10,610 nt of DNA, taken from positions 1 to 10,610 of the forward strand of contig JALHHX010000091.1 of NCBI GenBank assembly GCA_022837245.1, written 5' to 3'. The notes under the pieces are model-generated. The model saw only the letters and a program-made list of their open reading frames with translations. It searched no databases and had not been told where the DNA came from. The translations under genes were made by a program, and so were the position numbers. This document shows positions 6,551-10,610 of this stretch, piece after piece (position 1 is the first letter of the stretch; each line of letters starts with the position of its first letter). Source of the DNA: Lentisphaerota bacterium. Lineage in GTDB: Bacteria; Verrucomicrobiota; Kiritimatiellia; RFP12; UBA3636.

Positions 6551-8374
6551 TTACCCTTCCAATTCTATTTTCGCAGGGCGTGTTTGCGCCGCGCGAATGC
6601 GCGCCATATCAAATTTTTTTTCCCGGTTGAAGTCGTAGATGCCGTTCTGTTCTTGGAAGACGTCGGTGAGCTGCGTGTAGCAGTACCCGAACATGAGCGG
6701 GTCGTCGAGCAGCACTGCGCAGAGGCCTTCAAAACGTTCGTAGAACTCCTCGATGGTCTTTGGCCGATTGCCGTACCCCCATGAATATTCGCCTTCGCGG
6801 GCTTTGGGGTTCCACCAGATTCCGCCGAATTCGCTGCAGAAGTAGGGTTGACCGGCATATGCCACGCTCCACCGTGACGACCCCGTTCCATCGGGGTTGA
6901 CGAAGGGTTTCCCATTTGCAAGGCCGGCGTGGATTGAGTGGAACTTTTCCACATCTTGCTCGTAGTTGTGCGAGTCATAGATATCGGCGCGTGGAACCCG
7001 GTGGGAATATCCCGACGCGTCAAGAACTGGGCGCGTGCGGTCACAGGCCTTGGTGGCGTTGTACATTCCGATTGTGGCGTCATCCATTGCCTCTATGCCG
7101 TCACGGATATCGTGGGCGGTTTCGTTCAGCGGGCACCATCCGATTATGCAGGGATGGCTGTAATCGCGCAAAAGCACCTCCTGCCATTGCGACATCATCG
7201 CTGCCATGGGTTGATCTCGTACTGCGTCGCAGACTTCTTGGCGGTGGCGCACGCCCCAGTCCCCGAATTCCCCCCATACAAGATATCCCATGTGGTCTGC
7301 ATGATAAAGGAAGCGCTCCTCAAAAACCTTCTGGTGAAGTCGCGCGGCGTTGAACCCGGCGTCCATAGACAACCGAATATCCAGCTTGAGCGCCTCGTCG
7401 GCCGGGGCGGTCATGATACTATCGGGATAGTAGCCTTGATCCAGCACTAGACGTTGAAAAACCACCTTGCCGTTGATTTTTACGGCCATTCCATCTATGG
7501 TTACAGAACGCATGCCTGCATATGTTTCAGCGGAGTCTACAACCTTGCCGCCTCGGTCGCGCAACTCAAGACTGATGTTGTAAAGGTTCGGCTCGCCGGG
7601 CCCCCAGAGCCGCAGCCGTCTGGCGGGGACCGGAAGGCTGAGGGAGCCGGCGAAGTCTGTGTCCGCCGCTGTTTCCACGCTCGAAACCTCTCCGTCTTCA
7701 TCGGTCAATGTGGCGGCAAGCGTCATCCCGGCAGTATTGCCACTGAATGGGACTTCGATGTGAAAGCGGCTGTTGCCGAGTTCTGGCGTGACGCGCGGCC
7801 GCTCCATGGCCGTGGGGGGCAATGGTTCGAGCCAAACAGTCTGCCAGATGCCGGTAGTGCGGGTGTAGTCGCAACCGGTGTTTTTATAGACGTGCGCTTG
7901 CTTGCCGCCTGGTTTTGCGGTGCGGTTGTCGTCACGGGCGCGAACTACAATAACGAAATTTTCTGCAAGTTCGGCAGAGTTGGCGATTTCTGCATAAAAA
8001 GGAGTAAAGCCGCCGCGGTGGCGCGCTACTTCGGTGCCGTTGACCCAGACTGTAGTGTCATAGTCGCAGGCTTGGAAGTGTAGCCGCAGACGTGGATATT
8101 TCTTCCACTTCGCGGGTATATTCACTTCTCGACGGTACCAGACGGCAGGCATGAAGTCGGTGTGCTCCACACCGGAGAGCTTTGATTCAGGGCAAAATGG
8201 GACAAGGATCTCACCTGCCAGCCGGGAGTCTTTCAGACCGCGTTCGATGCCACTATCCCCGGCGTCTATTTCGAACTGCCAGGTTCCATTGAGGTTAAGC
8301 CAGTCTTTGCGGGTGAATTGCGGTCGTGGATATTCAGCACGCGGATAGTGGTCAGGTGATAGTAAATAGTTGAC
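6551..8374 (-). CDS. GH2 glycoside hydrolase (beta-galactosidase/glucuronidase superfamily); start codon apparently GTC
   Basis: A 607-codon retaining glycosidase of family 2. Numbering from the GTC at 8374: an N-terminal jelly-roll sugar-binding domain (about 1-170; NLNGTWQFEID at 27-37), an Ig-like sandwich (about 180-275), and a TIM barrel (about 280-600). The acid/base is E418 in CPLNE, and the likely nucleophile is E515 in FCSEFGG. There is no signal peptide, so it is cytoplasmic. The only in-frame ATG/GTG/TTG is the GTG at 8170, which would remove about 68 conserved residues including the GTW motif, so it is unlikely. The upstream frame is open back to the previous gene's TAA, and a perfect AAGGAG lies 7 nt before GTC. 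It follows the CBM9-like gene on the same strand and in the same frame. The substrate specificity is not readable. It could be a start-codon mutant or pseudogene. Confidence 0.82.
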   Translation of the reverse strand, partial: VNYLLSPDHYPRAEYPRPQFTRKDWLNLNGTWQFEIDAGDSGIERGLKDSRLAGEILVPFCPESKLSGVEHTDFMPAVWYRREVNIPAKWKKYPRLRLHFQACDYDTTVWVNGTEVARHRGGFTPFYAEIANSAELAENFVIVVRARDDNRTAKPGGKQAHVYKNTGCDYTRTTGIWQTVWLEPLPPTAMERPRVTPELGNSRFHIEVPFSGNTAGMTLAATLTDEDGEVSSVETAADTDFAGSLSLPVPARRLRLWGPGEPNLYNISLELRDRGGKVVDSAETYAGMRSVTIDGMAVKINGKVVFQRLVLDQGYYPDSIMTAPADEALKLDIRLSMDAGFNAARLHQKVFEERFLYHADHMGYLVWGEFGDWGVRHRQEVCDAVRDQPMAAMMSQWQEVLLRDYSHPCIIGWCPLNETAHDIRDGIEAMDDATIGMYNATKACDRTRPVLDASGYSHRVPRADIYDSHNYEQDVEKFHSIHAGLANGKPFVNPDGTGSSRWSVAYAGQPYFCSEFGGIWWNPKAREGEYSWGYGNRPKTIEEFYERFEGLCAVLLDDPLMFGYCYTQLTDVFQEQNGIYDFNREKKFDMARIRAAQTRPAKIELEG

Positions 8375-8389
8375 GGCCGCTCTCCTTTA
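8372..8389 (-). promoter_or_regulatory. Shine-Dalgarno plus non-standard GTC start of the GH2 gene
   Basis: On the minus strand the TAA stop of the CBM9-like gene (8389-8387) runs into AAGGAG (8387-8382). Seven nt then separate this from GTC (8374-8372), followed by AAC TAT. Spacing is ideal for initiation exactly at GTC, where a GTG or ATG would be expected. Confidence 0.6.
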
Positions 8390-8968
8390 CTTCTTATCTG
8401 ATCCATGTCCAACAACCACTGGCCACTGCCCGATTTCAGTCCAGGCCGGTGGGTTGTGGAAGCCGAATCCGCGGCGCGCATGGAATGAGGACGACATCTC
8501 CGCACCCCCGACTTCTCCGTAATTGTAACGGCAGACCGCGAATCTTACGCCCTGCCCCGGCTTCAAGCCCACCCACACGCGGAGGCCTGCGTCGCATACC
8601 TTTTCCTCAAAAGGCTGGAGTCCGTGCGTGCGGTAATCCTGAAGGTGCAACTGGAGGCGCTTTTTCTCCGGGGTCAGATGAAATTCAAAATAATCATCGC
8701 GCCCGGCGGGCTGGACGAAAAACTCCATGACGTCGCCAAGAGTCCACGTCTTTTCGTTGTCTGCCACTGTCCTGTTCCGCAAGTAGGTGTCGTACGCCGC
8801 GGCACGCACAACGACATCCCCATCCGAAAAGCCTAGAAGCGCAACGCATTTTTCCACCGGCTCCACGCCGTGCGGATATCCAATCAACTGGAAAGGGCCT
8901 GCCGAGACATTGATATCGACGGCAAACCCTTTAATTAACTTTTGTTCAAGCAGACTCACTTCATTCAC
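8387..8968 (-). CDS. CBM9-like carbohydrate-binding protein (hypothetical, small)
   Basis: About 193 aa, single domain. Residues 75-85 (WTLGDVMEFFV), followed by YFEFHLTP (93-100) and near the C-terminus GFGFHNPPAWTEIG, resemble the CBM9-like/DOMON beta-sandwich pattern seen in sugar-binding proteins encoded beside glycosidases. It has no signal peptide and no visible catalytic motif, so a role as a binding partner or small accessory protein is inferred. I chose GTG at 8968 because AGGAG stands 6 nt before it. The TTG at 8986 would add six residues and lacks such a site. It is encoded directly before, and in frame with, the GH2 gene, so the two probably work on the same sugar. Confidence 0.65.
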   Translation of the reverse strand: MNEVSLLEQKLIKGFAVDINVSAGPFQLIGYPHGVEPVEKCVALLGFSDGDVVVRAAAYDTYLRNRTVADNEKTWTLGDVMEFFVQPAGRDDYFEFHLTPEKKRLQLHLQDYRTHGLQPFEEKVCDAGLRVWVGLKPGQGVRFAVCRYNYGEVGGAEMSSSFHARRGFGFHNPPAWTEIGQWPVVVGHGSDKK

Positions 8969-8994
8969 TATCAGCTCCTGTGGCAATGCGGGGT

Positions 8995-9000
8995 ATTGTA
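8995..9000 (-). promoter_or_regulatory. Possible -10 element for the CBM9-like/GH2 pair
   Basis: TACAAT on the minus strand, in the 60-nt gap between the RND stop and the CBM9-like start. The 16-18-nt upstream positions give no good -35. The two genes might therefore be read from this site or from the RND transcript. Confidence 0.3.
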
Positions 9001-9028
9001 CACTATGCCGCGGCCTTCCGCCACTGTT

Positions 9029-10610
9029 TTAGGCATCCACCTCTTTTTCCGGTTTTTTTGTGAAGAACACGTATACGAGTGGAATTACGGTGATGGTCAT
9101 CAGGCCTGCCACTATGATGCCGCCGGTTGAAGCCGCGCCGATGCCGATGCGGTTGACCGCGCCGATACCGGTGGAAAACGCCATGGGCAGCATGCCGAGG
9201 CCGGACGCGCTAACGGTCATGCACACTGAGCGGAACATCTGATACACAGCCTCATACATTGCCTCGCGCCGCGGCCGGCCCCCGTCTATCAACTGCCCCA
9301 TCCTGTCCACAATAAGAATGGCGGCGTTCACCACCACGCCGATGAGCATCACGACGCCGAGCAGCACGAATATCGACACGTTCATGCCCGTGAACTTGAC
9401 GGCCCAGATCACGCCTATGAGGCCCAACGGCAGTGTGAGGCCCACTATAAACGGACGGGTGAAGCTCTCGAGCACCGCCGACAGCGTCAAGAACGTGAGA
9501 ACAACGGAAAGCAATATGGCCTCCGAGAAGTCTGCAAGGGATTCGTTGAGCATTTCCGACATGCCCGAGTCGAGTATCTCGTAGCCCTCGCCCTCGGTGG
9601 CCCCGAGTTCCTCCGCGCGCGCCTTCATCTCATTCATGACCGTGCCGGCCGCATAGCCGGGGGTTTCATTGCCCACGAAGCGGACGGTGCGCTGTTTATC
9701 AACGCGGTATATCATGATCTGCGTGCTGGAGTGCTCCACATCCGCCACTGCCGAGAGCGGAATCGGCAGGCCGTCTTTACCGGGAAGCGCGTTGCCCGCC
9801 ACCACTTCAACCCCCGGCCTCTCCTTGAGCTTGACGCGGATATCGATGGTGCGGTCGCCTTCCTTGAAATCGGCCACTTCGAGACCGTCGGCGTTGCCGC
9901 GGACTATCGTGCCCAGCGTTGTCGGGCTTATCCCCATATCCGCCAGGACAGCGCGTTTGGGCGTGACCTTGATCTGCGGCTTGGTGTCGCGCATCGTCAT
10001 GTCCATATCCGCCACGCCGGGCTGCGTGAGGAAATCGGCCTTGAGCATGCGCGCGCGCTCTGCGAGCTCGTCAAGGTCGGTTCCGCTCAGCGACATCTGG
10101 AGCGTGCTTGAGGATCCGCCGAACATGCCGGCGGAGGTCACCGTGATGAGGGCGTCAGGATAGTCCCGGTACCGTTCGCGCAAAGTGGTGATCACGTCCT
10201 CGAGCTTCCAATCGCGTTCATACACGGATTTGAAGACTAGTTCGACCATGCCCAGGTACACTCCCTCGCTGGCCTGGCCGCCCGTCGCGCTCGCCTGCCC
10301 GACGGTTACGAGCGAGTAATCGAGATCGGGCAGATCTGCCGCCATTGACGCGATTTCCTGAACGGTCGCGGTGGTGCGCTCCAGGTCGTAGTAGACGGGC
10401 ATCTCGACGCGCACCGCCACGCGCCCCCAGTCGTCGAGCTCGACCAAGTTGAACCCGACCCCCTTTGTGCCGACCTTCAAAGTGAATGCGAACAGCAGGA
10501 TCGACGCCAAAACCACCAGACCGCATATCAGGCGGTTGTCACCCACTTTGCGAAGCCCCCATGTGTATCTAGACGCGAACCTGTTGAACACAATATCCCA
10601 GCGCCGGCCT
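9029..10610 (-). CDS. RND efflux transporter, C-terminal half (runs off right edge)
   Basis: An inner-membrane resistance-nodulation-division permease (HAE1/AcrB-CusA superfamily) that uses proton flow to export drugs, metals or lipophilic compounds with a periplasmic adaptor and an outer-membrane channel. The frame is open through the window edge with no stop, so this is the distal part of a protein of about 1000 aa. Seen from its first codon: transmembrane helix 7 (about residues 25-44), a large periplasmic domain of about 300 residues, then helices 8-12 from about 360 onward. It has the typical VVNAAILIVDR with a following basic/acidic loop (GGRPRREAMYEA), and SGLGMLPMAFSTG. The protein ends KKPEKEVDA. 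The sequence TRPFIVGLTLPLGLIG is also characteristic. The TM10 segment has NAA where AcrB has KNA. Its substrate is unknown. The CBM9-like gene begins 60 nt later. Confidence 0.9.
   Translation of the reverse strand, partial: GRRWDIVFNRFASRYTWGLRKVGDNRLICGLVVLASILLFAFTLKVGTKGVGFNLVELDDWGRVAVRVEMPVYYDLERTTATVQEIASMAADLPDLDYSLVTVGQASATGGQASEGVYLGMVELVFKSVYERDWKLEDVITTLRERYRDYPDALITVTSAGMFGGSSSTLQMSLSGTDLDELAERARMLKADFLTQPGVADMDMTMRDTKPQIKVTPKRAVLADMGISPTTLGTIVRGNADGLEVADFKEGDRTIDIRVKLKERPGVEVVAGNALPGKDGLPIPLSAVADVEHSSTQIMIYRVDKQRTVRFVGNETPGYAAGTVMNEMKARAEELGATEGEGYEILDSGMSEMLNESLADFSEAILLSVVLTFLTLSAVLESFTRPFIVGLTLPLGLIGVIWAVKFTGMNVSIFVLLGVVMLIGVVVNAAILIVDRMGQLIDGGRPRREAMYEAVYQMFRSVCMTVSASGLGMLPMAFSTGIGAVNRIGIGAASTGGIIVAGLMTITVIPLVYVFFTKKPEKEVDA

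Noticed and set aside
7454..8083. 209-codon open frame on the plus strand inside the GH2 gene
   Set aside because: It is antisense to the GH2 sugar-binding domain. Its translation has no family features.
6551..8170. GH2 gene starting at the GTG at 8170
   Set aside because: It would omit about 68 residues with clear GH2 N-terminal homology (NLNGTWQFEID), and there is no Shine-Dalgarno at that position. The open frame and a good ribosome-binding site point to 8374.

Overview
The window looks like a chromosomal segment of a moderately GC-rich Gram-negative bacterium, most plausibly from the Verrucomicrobiota/Lentisphaerota side (Victivallales- or Kiritimatiellae-like). This placement is an inference. 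It rests on the mix of non-secreted glycoside hydrolases of families 78 and 2, a small CBM9-like protein, an IS66-type transposase of the 'STPSSK' kind, and an RND transporter. No rRNA or other phylogenetic marker is present to settle it.

Layout from left to right. (1) Bases 1-406, minus strand: the N-terminal 135 codons of an IS66-like transposase running off the left edge. (2) Bases 407-946: no credible gene. The core of this stretch (481-660) is about 77% GC and is packed with inverted repeats, which may be a structured RNA or palindromic element. (3) Bases 947-3973, plus strand: a strong sigma70-type promoter, a foldable leader, then a two-gene operon encoding a ChrR/YieF-like NADPH-dependent FMN reductase and a GH78 alpha-L-rhamnosidase-like enzyme, 3 bp apart. 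(4) Bases 3978-6479: a housekeeping pair. Translation initiation factor IF-1 (plus) and DNA primase DnaG (minus) converge and share one palindromic CTAG as both stop codons. The dnaG promoter sits so close to the start codon that its mRNA should be nearly leaderless. (5) Bases 6551-10610, minus strand: the C-terminal half of an RND efflux transporter (running off the right edge), a 193-aa CBM9-like protein, and a GH2 glycosidase.

The most notable point is the GH2 gene. Its conserved N-terminus extends about 68 codons upstream of the only in-frame ATG/GTG/TTG. It begins at a GTC codon placed 7 nt after a perfect AAGGAG Shine-Dalgarno. This GTC is in the same frame as the preceding CBM9-like gene, separated from it only by TAA and five codons. 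Either the start codon has been lost by a single-base change (GTG to GTC), or a non-standard start is used, or the two were once one fused reading frame.

Functionally, the GH78 and the GH2/CBM9 genes suggest intracellular degradation of rhamnose-containing or other plant/host glycans. IF-1 and DnaG are core information-processing genes lying between the two sugar loci. No complete novel defence or mobile system is visible.
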